Origin: Blastocladiella emersonii ATCC 22665
Lineage: Eukaryota; Blastocladiomycota; Blastocladiomycetes; Blastocladiales; Blastocladiaceae
Length of the DNA stretch: 64,000 nucleotides
Reading direction: 5' to 3'
NCBI GenBank assembly: GCA_025594325.1
Contig: JANHCV010000003.1
Span: forward strand, 2,294,001 to 2,358,000
Position 1 is the first letter of the stretch. Each line of letters opens with the position of its first letter. A program made the translations under genes and the position numbers. The notes beneath the pieces were generated by a model. It made no database searches and had not been told where the DNA came from. It was given only the letters and a program-made list of their open reading frames with translations. Positions 9,850 to 20,444 of the stretch are shown here, one piece after another.

Positions 9850-11083
9850 TCCGCTGTTCCACTTTGCAAGCGAGGACCGCTTCGACCGCGCGCTGCTCAA
9901 GGACTGGATGATGCTGGTCCGCGTGTGTCGCGTCCTGACGCTCCCGTCGCTGACGGTCGCCATGGCCAAGGGCGCAGTCGACGAGCTCCGCGACTTCACC
10001 AAGGCGTTCGCGCGGCGGTTCGGCGCGCACGTCGTCAAGCCCAACATCCACCTCGCCCTCCACTACGCCGAGAGCATCATGAACCACGGGCCCACGCCCA
10101 GCACGTGGCTCTTCGGCTTCGAGCGGTACAACGGCAACTTCAAGAACCGCACCGTGCAGGCGCTCACGGTCGAGGAGTGCTACATGCGCAGCCACCTCCG
10201 CATGCAGCGGCTCGACTAGACGATCCGCGCCGCCGTGACCGCCGAGCCGCGCGTCGCCACGCTGCTGCCCGGTCGACGGGTATCCGACTCGGGCGACGCC
10301 CTCGTCGAGCACCGGAGCACGCGCGCGCGCCTGCTCCCCAACCACCTCGCCACGGCGTTCAAGGCGTTTGCGCGCGCGGTGCTCCGCGAGCCCGACGGAT
10401 CGGCTGCTACGACCACTTCGGGCGGGCATTCGTGGTTCATCCGCACCCTGCAACTCAACGGCATGGTGCTCAACCGCAGCCCTTCCGCGACCGCCGCGTC
10501 CGTGTTCCACTCGGCGACGCTGTCTGGCGTTCCGCTGCAGTGTGGCAAGAACGCCGTCGTCCGCAGCGTGATCCCAACGACGGTGGCCAACGCGGTGTTT
10601 GCTGTTCCTGGCGCGTTCCCCGCGCTGCCGCGCTCCGCGCGCTTCGTGGTGCCTAACGCGGACGCGGACTCGGCCATATCGTCGATTTTGGGCTACATCT
10701 CCAACTTTTTCGAGCTCGGCGTCGTCGTGTTCGCCGCGCTGTCGCCGATCGCCGTGCGCCCGGTGCACCACCGCCGGATCAACAAGCAGGACAGGGCGCG
10801 AACGGAGACGGCAGGCCTCGGCCGCGCGTGCTACGTCCCCGTCGCGCAGCCGATCGTTGTACCGGTCCGCGCTCTTCGCGACCGCGTGTGCGTGTGCCCT
10901 GGCGAGCAGCGGCCACCACTGGCGGCTCGCGACGCGCCCGCCGACAATGAGTTTGTATGGACCATCTCGCGCATCCCGATCCCGCGGCATGGCGAGCTTG
11001 ACACGGCCGGCGCGGTCGATCCGGCCATGCAACCGCATGGCGGGACAGGAGCGGGGGCCAATGGTGGCAACGACGTTAACTGA
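9850..11083 (+). pseudogene. C-terminal relic of a large DDE transposase (Plavaka/KDZ-like)
   Basis: A coding stretch from about 9850 with an in-frame TAG at 10217-10219, reopening in the same frame to 11083. The segment VVKPNIHLALHYAES, then GPTPSTWLFGFERYNGNFKN, matches the 'KPN.H...H.......GP....W.F.FER.N..LK' signature of the large transposases of fungal Plavaka and CACTA-like elements. The reopened part is long and Ala/Val-rich, with a segment resembling the terminal beta-rich region of such proteins. The N-terminal catalytic part is missing, so this is a dead fragment. Superfamily assignment is from the motif only. Confidence 0.5.
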
Positions 11084-11196
11084 CGCAATGTATAACTGTT
11101 TCTGCTGCTCATTCAGCGCAGTATCGACCCATCAGCGAGCGAATCAGGCGGTGAAACTGCTGATCGCCGCCGCGACCAGCTATCCGACCACTAAGT

Positions 11197-11395
11197 GCAG
11201 CAAAGTAACTTTGCGCTCCGTGTCCCAAGACACTTTGCGCGCGGGTGCAAACTAAACGTTTCCAAAGCAATCTTGTTCAAAACCACAAAGTAATCCCTTG
11301 CGCAAAGTAACTTTGCATTACTTTGTTGGCCCAAAGTTACTTTGCAATCCTTTGCGGGTTTACTTTGTCACCGCCACAAAGGAACTTTGCCCCGC
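11197..11395. repeat. Palindrome-rich AAAGTAACTTTG repeat cluster, copy A
   Basis: About 200 bp unusually rich in CAAAG and CTTTG, including the perfect palindrome GCAAAGTAACTTTGC at 11199-11213 and again near 11303-11317, and CCAAAGTTACTTTGC nearby. A related cluster lies at 27813-28048; both share ACTTTGC(C)AATCCTTTG. It sits between the transposase relic and the 3' end of the next gene. It contains no reading frame of note. Confidence 0.6.
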
Positions 11396-11595
11396 CTGTT
11401 CACTGTGACCGCGCCAGGCAGCGAGGACGTCTTCGTTGACGAGGGATACGAGATCATCCACTCGACGCTCAAGCTCGCGCCAACGACCAAAGCCAACATG
11501 AACGAGTCCATCATGATCGAGTCCACGTCGGTTGCATGTGCACGGGTGATATCATTAAGAGGTTGAGCAATGGGTTGTCGAGAGAATGTGAGCGT

Positions 11596-12680
11596 TCAGT
11601 GGGAGGAGCGGTAGAAGCGAAGCGAGGGGGATTCTTCGGGTACCGGTAGCGGCTGGTCGTACTCGTACACGGGCGGGAACCCCGCGGCCTCGGCCTTGGC
11701 CTCCTCGATCTCGCGGACCTGCTTCATGGCCATGGCCCCGAGCGCTGGCTGGCGGCGCCACGCATACCTGGCGCGGCCGCCGTACCCGAAGCTCGGTCGC
11801 GATGGCGACCAGGTCCGTTGGACGCGGTGCAGGGAGGCATCGGGCGCTGATGTCCGTGGCGGTGACGACGCGATGGTGACGCGGCGGTCGCCGTCCGATG
11901 GGCGACGCAGTGGTGCAGCGGGTGTTTTCGAGCCGCGACGAGGTAATGCGGGTGCAGGGTCCGATGAGCGACGTGGTGGCGCAGCCGTAGTGCGACGAGG
12001 CTGTGCAGGTGCAGGGTCCGACGCGCGGCGTTTCGATGCCGCCGCCTTCTTCGCGGGTGCGCGCCGTTTCGGTGCTGCTGGCGGTTTCGGTGCCGCAGGC
12101 GGCTTCTCGGCGGACGGTTTACGCGGACCGCGCTTGCGCGGGGGTTTCGCGGCGGCGGTGACGACGACAGGTGCGGGCTGAGTTGGTGGCGGCGAGGGCA
12201 GATGGACATGGACCGGTGCCGGCGGTGATACTGGAGCCGGCGGTTCGGGTCTGCGCGGGACGAGCTGTTCCTGGATCGCGAACAGCTACACGATGGCGGC
12301 GGCGAGGTGAGCCGCGATCCGGCATGCCACAGTCCGAGGCGATACGCACCTGGTTGTAGGCCGTCTCCGAGAACTCGTGCAGCTTGCGCATGATGTCGAG
12401 CTCCTCGACCATCGTCAACAGCGTAGCGCCGTCGTCGATGCGCTTGACGGCCACGGCCTCGTCCAGCCGCACGCCGTTCTGGAGCTGCACGACGGCGTAG
12501 TCGCAGACGACGGTCTTGTGCTTGTGCGTCCCGCGGTGGCCCCGCAGGTTCGCGACTTTAATATCGACGTCGCAGATGAAACAGTGCGCCCTCTACGGGA
12601 GAAAGCGACGCGGGCTTGGTCAGCGCTCGCGCGCGCGGGACGCTCTCCACCTGCCGCCGATGGCCACCGACCTTTGTCAT
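11596..12680 (-). CDS. C2H2-type zinc finger protein with basic Pro/Ala/Arg-rich tail
   Basis: Three exons: 12680-12651, 12592-12350, 12285-11596 (introns 58 and 64 nt, GTGGAG...GTAG and GTGCGT...GTAG), all phase 0, 320 residues. Exon 2 opens with a C2H2-like finger, Cys-Phe-Ile-Cys then His-x3-His (CFICDVDIKVANLRGHRGTH), near residues 13-32, followed by a predicted helical stretch (LLTMVEELDIMRKLHEF). Exon 3 is basic and low-complexity, with repeats of PRKRGPRKP, APKRR and RRxSDPAPA type, resembling AT-hook or linker-histone tails. The C-terminus is acidic/aromatic (PPVYEYDQPLPVPEE). Probably nuclear and DNA- or chromatin-associated. No named family. Confidence 0.6.
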
Positions 12681-12873
12681 TGCAGTTTGCGTGATGGTGA
12701 TATCGTTCGTTCAGCTGGACCCTGCTCGACGTTTTGATCAACCTTGGCGGCTGAGCACCGGTCGCGTCGAAAGCGAGACGCGTTCAGCCATCAGCTGATG
12801 CCCCTGCCACGGCTGTCGGGCCTTCGGGCTGACACAATCGCGCGCTCGTCGCACACGACAGGCCGATCGCTCC

Positions 12874-12880
12874 TATAAAA
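12874..12880 (+). promoter_or_regulatory. TATA box (TATAAAA) of the TFIIA gene
   Basis: A canonical TATAAAA only 34 bp upstream of the ATG at 12908, implying a very short 5' leader. Confidence 0.6.
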
Positions 12881-12907
12881 GCGGGACCCGCGTCATTGCG
12901 ATAAACC

Positions 12908-13876
12908 ATGTCCAACAACATTATTGTACGTTGCACATGGTGCAATGCATGCAGCGGCGCGTTGCGGGCGTCCCCGAGAGTTTTTGCCATGAATCGACAC
13001 CAACAACCGGCCGCGCGCCCGTGCATGCACGCGTGTAGCCGAACCTCTACCGCGAGGTCATCCAGAAGGTCATCGAGAAGGCGCGCGAGGAGTTTGAGCT
13101 CGAGAACATTGACGATGCGATTCTCGACGAGCTGAAGATTGTACGCGTCCCGCTACAGCCGTGACCCTCGCCGTCACTGACCTCGGGCCTGCGCCGCTGT
13201 AGACGTGGGAGCGCAAGCTCAAGGACACGGGCGTCGCCGACTTTGGCACGGCCGACGACGACGACGACGAGTACTACGCCGAGCCGTACGCCGCGCAGCC
13301 GCCGCCGCCCGCGGCCCCGGCGCAGCCGGCGGCGCCGACGGGCCCGCCGCTGTACCAGTTTGGCCCGACCATGGGTCAGTTTGGTCGTGCTGTACGCTTT
13401 CTCTCGGCGCACTCGCGTTCTCCGCGCTGGTCTGACGCGCACGGCACTCGCGTGTGTAGACCTCCCAACAGCCCCTCGCTACACCTGCGCCGCAGGCGCG
13501 CCCACCACCGGGCGGTTCGTCGCACATTCCACAGTACGACGGTCCGGGCGACGACGATGACGACGAGGATGACGAGGACGACGACGAGGACCACCACCAC
13601 GGGCACGCCATGCGGCCCAACGAGGCGTCGGCGGCGGCGGGGGCGACGCCGGCGCCCGAGGAGTACGACGAGGACGCCATCAACAGCGACCTGGACGACG
13701 AGAACGACGACTCGGACGACGAGGCCGACAGCGAGGCGGTCAACATGATGCTGTGCCAGTACGAGAAGGTGAACCGCACCAAGAACAAGTGGAAGTGCGT
13801 GCTGCGCGACGGCATCGTGCAGGTCAACGGGCTCGACTACGCCTTCTCGCGCATCACGGGCGACTACCAGTTCTGA
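12908..13876 (+). CDS. TOA1: TFIIA large (alpha/beta) subunit
   Basis: Four exons: 12908-12925, 13039-13140, 13203-13391, 13460-13876 (introns 113, 62 and 68 nt, all starting GTACG and ending GTAG, all phase 0), 241 residues. The N-terminal helical-bundle domain (about residues 7-52, NLYREVIQKVIEKAREEF ... ILDELKITWERKL) and the C-terminal beta-barrel domain (about 190-241, VNRTKNKWKCVLRDGIVQV ... DYAFSRITGDYQF) are the two conserved halves of TFIIA alpha/beta. They are joined by a Pro-, Asp- and His-rich linker. TFIIA stabilises TBP on TATA boxes in RNA polymerase II initiation. Unusually tiny first exon of six codons. An AATAAA follows the stop. Confidence 0.95.
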
Positions 13877-13921
13877 TCTCGTGGGTCGGGTTGTTGCGGT
13901 TCCTCATTTCGTTACACGTTC

Positions 13922-13927
13922 AATAAA
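13922..13927 (+). terminator. Polyadenylation signal AATAAA
   Basis: AATAAA 46 bp after the TFIIA stop codon. It lies just before the end of the convergent coiled-coil gene, so the two genes nearly touch at their 3' ends. Confidence 0.5.
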
Positions 13928-13967
13928 ACTACAGGAAATCCATCCTCGCACGGGTATCTCTATGAGT

Positions 13968-15190
13968 TCACACCGCGTCCTGCGCGACCGCGCTCCCCAT
14001 GGCCCCGAACAGCTCGTCGAGCGCCTTCATGTGTCCGTCGACGACCCACGCGCGGTGGCCTGCCTCGAGCGACGCGAGCCGGGCCTCGATACCCGCCCCG
14101 CCGATGCCGCCGCCGACAGGCGGTGGAAGTGCTGTCGCTCCGCGCGCGAGACTGCTGGACCGCGGCGGCCCCATCCCGCCGAGCTGCATCTGCGCCTGCA
14201 TCTCGTCGAGCCGGTGGGCGAGCCCCTGGACCTGGATCTCGAGCCGCCGTCGCATGTCGGTCTCGGTCGCGAGCTGGCGGTCGAGCTACACGCACACACG
14301 TTCGGTGAGTACCGTGTCAAGTCGCCCGGGTACCCGACGAAAAACGTACCAGCGTGATCTGCCTCGCCGTCTGCACGACCGTCATAGACGCGAGATCGAG
14401 AACCGCGTCGGTCGCCATCTCGTCGCCCTCTCCGTCATCCCCGTCCTCGTCCTCCTCGTCGGCCGGAACGTACTCGACGGCATCGCCCTGCATCGACTGT
14501 CGCGCGAACAGGAGCGCGCGGCGTAGCGTGCGGACCGACTTCTTGGACGCCGATCCGCTCGCCGGCGGCGGTGCAGGTGTCGACGGACGCGACGTAGCGG
14601 CGGAAGCGGTAGCGGGCTGGCCCGTGCGCCCGCGCTCGCGCTCGAACCGCGCGATCTCGGCGTCCTGCGGGTCGACAGCTGGCACAGCCGAGGGCCGGCG
14701 AGACCGTGGTGCGGGGGCCGACGAGGACGAGGACGCGACGGACGCGGCGTCGCTCGCGGTGGTCGTCGGTTTGGGCGTGCTGGACCCGCGCCGGCCGCCG
14801 CGCATCAACACTACCGGCGGGGCCGCGGGCCACCCGCCGTCGCTCTCGTCATCGGAGGCACCGCCACCCGGGCGCCGGCTGGGCGACACGCCGAGGCGGC
14901 CGCTCGCGGGCGTGTACGACTTGAAAACCTGCTTCTTCTTGACCTGCTCCTGCGGCGACAGCTTGAACTGCGACTGGTCGACGATCGAGCCCTGTGCGCG
15001 CATGCGATGGGGCGGGTCAGGTCGGGCTGTGGCGGAGCTGGGTGTCGGCGCAGTAGCGTACATCCCACGCAGGCCGCGGGGCGGGCGGCTGCGGCGAGCG
15101 GGACCGGCGCGGTTTCGCGGTCGGCGGCGTGGCGCGCTTCTTGGTGTCGCCGCCGGATGGCGGGCGAAAGGATGCATTGGCTTCAGACAT
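13968..15190 (-). CDS. Unknown basic protein with C-terminal coiled coil
   Basis: Three exons: 15190-15062, 14991-14350, 14285-13968 (introns 70 and 64 nt, GTACGC...ACAG and GTACGT...GTAG), all phase 0, 362 residues. An in-frame ATG two codons upstream (15196) is an alternative start. The N-terminal third holds a compact motif that looks conserved (GSIVDQSQFKLSPQEQVKKK, about residues 44-63). The middle is Ser/Pro/Arg-rich, with an acidic patch (about 215-235). From about residue 250 a heptad-like stretch predicts a coiled coil (RQLATETDMRRRLEIQVQGL, HRLDEMQAQM). Convergent with TFIIA, 91 bp from its stop. The composition suggests a cytoskeletal or centrosomal scaffold, but no family is recognised. 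Confidence 0.7.
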
Positions 15191-15344
15191 GGTCATGTGT
15201 TTGCTCAACGGGAGCTGCATTGCGGGAGTCGGAAGGGAGAGAGGAAGGATCGGCGGCCAACGGGGGGTGGCGGAGCTCGCCCGCAAGCTGAAACGTCTCG
15301 CGGGAGACACACGCCAGCGGCCACCCGATGTGATAAAAATCTAT

Positions 15345-17159
15345 TCAAGCTGTTCCCGGCACGCGAAGCCGGATGTCCGGCGCGCTCCACGTCACCTCAT
15401 CATCACCGGCGCCAACAGGCGCCACCGCGTCGTCGGTCTTGATCCCAACCGCCGCGATCACCGCGTTCCAGCACCCGGCGAGGTGCGGGACCACGCCGCG
15501 CGTCCACGTCTCGAGCTTGGCAGCGTCGCCTGTCGCGGCCAGAGCGGTTTGCACGGTCTCGATGGATAACGCGAGCGAATCGGCGAGCGCGGGGAGTTCG
15601 GCGACGGGGACGCGCGGGTGGACCGCGGCGTTGAGCGCGGTGACGACCGCCGCGGCGTAGACGGCGATCGCGCGGCTCGAGCTCGCCCACGCCGCGCCGA
15701 GATCCGCGCCCGGCGGGAGCACGGACGCCCGGGCCGGCGCCTCGACCTCGATCGCGTCCACGGCGTCGCGTGCCGCGCGCTCGACCGCATCGACGAACCG
15801 GCGCCGGACCTCCGCATCCACAACCCGCACAACGACCGCGGCGCCGAGATCCCACCCGAGCCGGCGCCACGCGGACCCGAGCGCCGCGGCCGCATGCCGC
15901 GCGCCCACCGCGAGCGCGTCGGCGTCGGGCAACCCCGCGAGGACCTGCGCGAGCCCCGCCTCGACCGTCCCCGCGAGCGCAACGGCGGCCGCGTGCGCGA
16001 CGCCCGGCTGCGCGGGGAACACGACGCGTGCGTGGGCCCAGGTATCGAACAGGTGGGTGCGCGTTGCGTCGAGCCACGCGAGCGCCGCGGCGAGGGTGAC
16101 CGGGGTCGGCGGCGGCGGGATGCGGGTGCCGCGCGAGGCCAGGTATGCGGCGGCCCACGTGCGCTCGCTCGATACGGCGAGCCGGCGCAGCGATGCGGTT
16201 GCGCGGAGGAGGGAGGGGAGGGGTGTGCCCGCGGGCGAGGTCAGGTGCGCGAGGAGCTGCGAGTGGAGGTCTGACTCGGCGATGGCGCGGGCGTCGGCGG
16301 CGATTGCGGAGACGACGCGGTTTGTGGTAGAGGGCTGCGTGGTCGAGTCGAGTGGCGCGGGAGCGGGCGGGGTCATGGACGCGGTGCTGCTCAGCCGGCG
16401 CGCGAGGCGGTGCACGTTCGCGTCGGCGGGCGGCGCAGGTGCGGGTTCGGCAACGAGACTCGGCGAACTTGTACGCGGCGCCGACGCGAGCGCAGGGTTG
16501 GACCCAGACACGCCGCTCGCCCCTGCCGCGTTGACGCGGCGCTCGAGCGCAGCGATTTGGGAGAGCAGCGCAAACACCTGGTCGAGCAGCGCGCCGACAT
16601 CGGGCGCGCCGGGCGTCGCGGCCGCGACGGCGCAGCGCAGCGTGTCGGGCACGGCGAGCAGCGTGGCGAGCTCGGCGTGGTTGCTCGCGAGCGTGCCCAT
16701 GAGCGTGACGCGGCGCGTGATCTCGTCGAGCCGTGCGTCGATCGACGCCGCGCTCAGGTCTGCCGACGCGTTGGCGGGCGGCGTCACGGCGGCAGAGACG
16801 CGGCGGCTCGCGGTCGTCGACGACGAGTAGGACGAGATGGACTCGTTGGACGCATTCGCCGACTTTGCCGCGGCCTTGACGGGCGCAGCGGCAGGATCCG
16901 CGTCGTCGCCAAACGCGCGGGCGAGCCGCGCCGCGAGCGCCGCTGCCGTGGACGCGACGGGCGCGCACGAAGCGCCGGCGGCGGCCTGGTGCAGCAGCGG
17001 CAGGGCGTCGGCGTGCTCGACGTAGAGCCCGTGGGCGTCGAGCAGCAGGCGCGAGTGGCGCGTGGCGAGCCCCGACGGCAGCGCCGCCAGGTCGCCCGCG
17101 CCGCGCGTCACCCACTCGGCGAGGTACGGCTGCGCTGCGGCGAGTGCATGCGATGTCAT
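15345..17159 (-). CDS. COG8: Conserved oligomeric Golgi complex subunit 8
   Basis: A single 604-residue exon starting at the ATG at 17159 (an in-frame ATG at 17288 would add 43 Ala-rich residues). Segments line up in order with COG8/Dor1. There is an N-terminal YLAEW...LAALP helix, then NHAELATLLAVPDTL (compare the 'LLE.PQLM..CV' helix). LLRATASLRRLAVSSE parallels the 'LP.CLRVVGYLRR...F.E' block, and WLDATRTHLFDTWAHARVVF parallels the 'R..LFDI.TQYRAIF' block. COG8 is a lobe B subunit of the COG tether for retrograde vesicles at the Golgi. The protein is Ala-rich, with two low-complexity insertions. Divergently placed 585 bp from the Cys-rich membrane gene. Confidence 0.8.
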   Translation of the reverse strand: MTSHALAAAQPYLAEWVTRGAGDLAALPSGLATRHSRLLLDAHGLYVEHADALPLLHQAAAGASCAPVASTAAALAARLARAFGDDADPAAAPVKAAAKSANASNESISSYSSSTTASRRVSAAVTPPANASADLSAASIDARLDEITRRVTLMGTLASNHAELATLLAVPDTLRCAVAAATPGAPDVGALLDQVFALLSQIAALERRVNAAGASGVSGSNPALASAPRTSSPSLVAEPAPAPPADANVHRLARRLSSTASMTPPAPAPLDSTTQPSTTNRVVSAIAADARAIAESDLHSQLLAHLTSPAGTPLPSLLRATASLRRLAVSSERTWAAAYLASRGTRIPPPPTPVTLAAALAWLDATRTHLFDTWAHARVVFPAQPGVAHAAAVALAGTVEAGLAQVLAGLPDADALAVGARHAAAALGSAWRRLGWDLGAAVVVRVVDAEVRRRFVDAVERAARDAVDAIEVEAPARASVLPPGADLGAAWASSSRAIAVYAAAVVTALNAAVHPRVPVAELPALADSLALSIETVQTALAATGDAAKLETWTRGVVPHLAGCWNAVIAAVGIKTDDAVAPVGAGDDEVTWSAPDIRLRVPGTA

Positions 17160-17744
17160 CTGCGAGTTGCGGTTGGTTTGTCGTCGACAAGGTCGCGGAG
17201 CGGAGATGTGGCGGAGCGCGAGCGGGGCCGTCGGCCGCGACGCTGCGATCTTCGAGACCGCCGCCGCCGCCGCCGCCGTGCCGCTCATGCACGCCGACCG
17301 CACTCCATGCAACCAACCCACACCCCACAACGCGATCGACGCGGGCCTCCTCGCGCCGTCGTTCGCGGTCGGTCAACCGCACGTGCGGCGCGACCGCGAC
17401 TGCGGCGGCAAGTTCAGTGCCGCGCTCCAGCCCCGCCGACGCTCAGCGACCAAGCCCCTCCCCTCCTCCCCCTTCGCTGTGCCGGCCGGCCGTCCCTGCT
17501 GCGCCTCCTCGAGCTCTCTGGTGTTGGTGGCTGACACGGTCTGACGAGACGACGACGACGAGTGCTCCTGCTGCGGTCTCTCCTCTCCATCGAGCACTTC
17601 ATCACCACCAGCGACGGCGTGCGCGCCGGCAACGACTACCCCGCTGCGCCATCGCCGCCTTCATACCATCACCGACTCGCCTCGTGTCGCCGGCCGGCAC
17701 GAGACACATCCATCGACCACCGGTAGACGACCCGAGGAGTCGCC
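17160..17744. promoter_or_regulatory. Divergent intergenic region between COG8 and the Cys-rich membrane protein gene
   Basis: 585 bp between the two start codons, GC-rich on the COG8 side and C/T-rich near 17450-17590, as seen in many fungal promoters. No TATA box found. Part of the COG8 side may be coding if translation starts at 17288. Confidence 0.4.
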
Positions 17745-19557
17745 ATGGCCGACCCATCGACCCCGCTCGTCCTGTACGCGCGGTCCGCGTCCGACGGCGG
17801 CGTCGCCCCTGCGCTCGGCCTGTTCCCGCTTCCCGGCGAGCCAGCGGCCAACTCGACTGCGCCCGTGTCGCACCTGTGCACCCTCTCCTCGACCACCAAC
17901 GACGCCGTCCGCGTGTGTCCGGGGACCAGCAGCACGGCCGCCGTTGCCGCGCACGCCGCGTGCCTGCGGACCGCGTGTCCGGGCGAGCTCAAGGCGCTCG
18001 ACGCGGCCGTCGTGAACGGGACCACGGCCGCGGACCCTCCCGCCGCGAGACTCGAGGTGTGCGCGCTCGCCAAGTGCCGCGCCACGTTCCGCGACATGGC
18101 CGCGGGGATCTGTGTCCCGCTCGACGCGCCCGCGCTCGTCGACCGCGGCGTGTTCTTGCCGCGCGCGCCCGAGGGCGTCGACGCGAAGATCGCTGCCGTG
18201 TTCCAGCAGTACTCGCGCGCGGTCGCCGACCGGATTCTTTCCGGCAATGCCGACGCGAGGCCGCCGGACGAGGGCTCGTTTGCGGATGCTGCGGCCCTGG
18301 ATGGTACACGCTGCCCCGCCTTGTCTCGGCCACCGTCGTCGACCTCGCTCACACCTTCCCACAAATGTAGGCCAGCGCCTCGGCGTGTGCATGCCGTCGT
18401 TCCCGATCGGCGCCGAGTGTCCGGCGGACCTGGTCGACGTCGAGACGGGCCGCATCACCAACACCTCGATCCTGCTTCGCCCGCCGCTCCCGTTCCCCGC
18501 GCAGAAGACGTGGACCGTCCCGACCGCCCCCGCCGCCGCCCTCACCCTGGTCCGGCTCCCGTCGAGCGCCGCGCAGCGGTCCGCGTTCGCACGGCCCGCC
18601 AATGTCTACTCGCTGACCGTGTGCGGGCAGCAGACGGGCGCGCTGCCGCTTATGCTCACCTCGAGCGACGACGCCGCGTCGGGCACCGAGGACGTGGAGC
18701 GCGCCATGATCGCGTCGTCGCCCGCCGCCGGCCGGATCCTCGGCGCCGCCGCTCTCCCGGGCGGCGCGTGCACGTCCGCCGCGAGCTGCGTCCTGGGCGC
18801 GTGCGTCAACTCGCGGTGCGTGCTCGCCTCGGACACTTTGTCCGTCCCATCACCCCCACCCGCCCCGCCCTCCTCGCCCTCCCCCGCGCCCGCCGACGAC
18901 GCGGACCTCGGCATCGGCAACCCATGGCACACGGACCCGACCTGGATCTTCGCCGCGCAAGCCGCGGGCCTCGTCATCGCGGCGTTCCTACTCCTCGGCT
19001 GGTCGCGCGCGGGCATCGCGTGGCGCACACGCACGCGGCGGCGGCTCGTCCGTGCGCTCGCGTCCGCGCAACCGAAAAAGTCGACCGTCGTTCGCGAACT
19101 CGTGCTCGACCCCGCCGACCCGCGCATGCTCGCGGCGTGGCACCCGGACCGCCCCGCGGCACGACGCGTGCGGTACCTGCCCGACGGGACGGTCGAGGTC
19201 CTACCGCGCGGGTACGGCGGGTGTGATGATGGGACGGGGGAGTGGGTCAGCGAGGAGCCGTTGCCGCGGTATGTCGCGTACGGCGACGAGGATGAGGTAG
19301 GCGGGGACGTGTACCGCGCCCGCGCGCCCGCGCCGACGTACAACGCGGAAACGATCCTCGACCGCCGGCGCGCGCGGCGCGGGTCCACGGCTTCGACGGG
19401 GAGCAGCGGGGCGGATTCCGCGGCGTCGTTTCCGCCGCTGCCGGTGCCAATCGAGGCGCTCGTCGAGGAGCCCGCGACAGCCGAAGCGACGGTCGTGGTC
19501 TCGGCGACGGGGGCGCTGGCGTCCCCGCGGCTCACGGACCAGCCGCCAAGGCGGTGA
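17745..19557 (+). CDS. Cys-rich single-pass membrane protein, family member 1
   Basis: Two exons, 17745-18303 and 18371-19557 (67-nt intron, GTACAC...GTAG), 581 residues. The extracytoplasmic part has about twelve cysteines, the motif VCMPSFPIGAEC right after the splice junction, and an earlier CVPLDAPALVDRGVF block. One membrane helix (about residues 401-420, FAAQAAGLVIAAFLLLGW) precedes a basic stop-transfer (RTRTRRR) and a cytoplasmic tail of about 150 residues. A second gene at 42813-44159 shares CMPS(F/L)PIGA-x-C, the C-V-P-x-D-x-PAL-x-x-RGV block, the position of the helix and the style of N-terminus, so the two are paralogues. No cleavable signal peptide is evident. Family otherwise unrecognised. 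Confidence 0.8.
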
Positions 19558-19889
19558 GCAGCTTGTACCATACATATCGAATCCACGTGCGCACACGAGT
19601 AGAATGAACGAAAAGGATACTCATTTGTTTAGGACACACGGAGGGGAGGCGATCGATATCATGTATGTGCATGGTAGAAACAGGGGGGCGGCCGCGGGCG
19701 TGCTCGATCGCGCGGGGGTGCACGCCGCGGCCGCGAAACGGCAAGGAACAGAGGGAGAGCTAGGATGGGTAGGAAATGGGCAAAATGAACACAGGGAGCG
19801 CCGTCGCCGTGGCCGAGGTGATCGGGACCGTGATGGACGGCGACAGACCGGCGCTCGGCCGAGGCGGCGGCGCTCGGCCGAGGCGGCGA
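19558..19889. other. Convergent intergenic region
   Basis: Lies between the stops of the Cys-rich gene (+) and the PRELI gene (-). It holds 3' untranslated sequence of both. No gene or repeat seen. Confidence 0.4.
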
Positions 19890-20444
19890 TCATGCGGGCA
19901 GGACGGCCGCGGCACCGGCGACGGCGGGGTGCATGCGCGAGCGGACCGAGGCGAGGACGTGCAGCAGGCCCTGGCGCGAGCGGGTCATGTTCTCGGCGAA
20001 CTTGGAGATGCCGAACTTCTCGAGGCGCGCCGTGAGCCCCCACCCGAGGTTGCTGGAGATGCGGGCCGTGGTGATGAGCAGCGTGGCCCCGGGCTTGTCC
20101 GGGTGCGGGACCACCTCCTGGGTCTCCTCAATGAACAGGAACCGGCGGTGGTCCATGTTGCGGGTGCGCGTCACCATGCGCTGCGCGTGCGGGTTCACGG
20201 TCGAGTCCTCGACAATGTACGACACGGGGTTGGCCTTGAACAGCGACTGCGCCCACGTCGGCACCGACCCCTTCTTGACGTGCATGCGCGTCGTCGCCAG
20301 CGTCCCGTCCGCCGCCACGCTGCGCGACAGCACGTCGCTCTGCAGCACGTGCGACGCGAACGGGTTCGGGTACTTGTTGAACACGGCGTACGTCACGTCC
20401 GACCACGACGCATCGAGCTCGGTCTTGTGCGTGTACACCTTCAT
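19890..20444 (-). CDS. PRELI/MSF1 (Ups-type) mitochondrial lipid-transfer protein
   Basis: A single exon of 184 residues. It starts MKVYTHKTELDASWSDVTYA, then FNKYPNPFASHVLQSDVLSR and NPVSYIVEDSTVNPHAQRM, the diagnostic order of the PRELI/MSF1 domain (about residues 1-172). Members (yeast Ups1/2/3, human PRELID) shuttle phosphatidic acid or phosphatidylserine across the mitochondrial intermembrane space with an Mdm35/TRIAP1 partner. The length is normal for the family. Which lipid it carries cannot be told from the sequence. Confidence 0.9.
   Translation of the reverse strand: MKVYTHKTELDASWSDVTYAVFNKYPNPFASHVLQSDVLSRSVAADGTLATTRMHVKKGSVPTWAQSLFKANPVSYIVEDSTVNPHAQRMVTRTRNMDHRRFLFIEETQEVVPHPDKPGATLLITTARISSNLGWGLTARLEKFGISKFAENMTRSRQGLLHVLASVRSRMHPAVAGAAAVLPA

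Noticed and set aside
13392-13459. Alternative TFIIA intron 3 donor at GTCAGT just upstream
   Set aside because: The GTACGC donor keeps phase 0 and yields an uninterrupted linker; the GTCAGT choice shifts the frame of the conserved C-terminal domain.
15403-17382. A second minus-strand open frame overlapping COG8
   Set aside because: The frame chosen for COG8 carries the ordered COG8 motifs; the other is Arg-rich and featureless.
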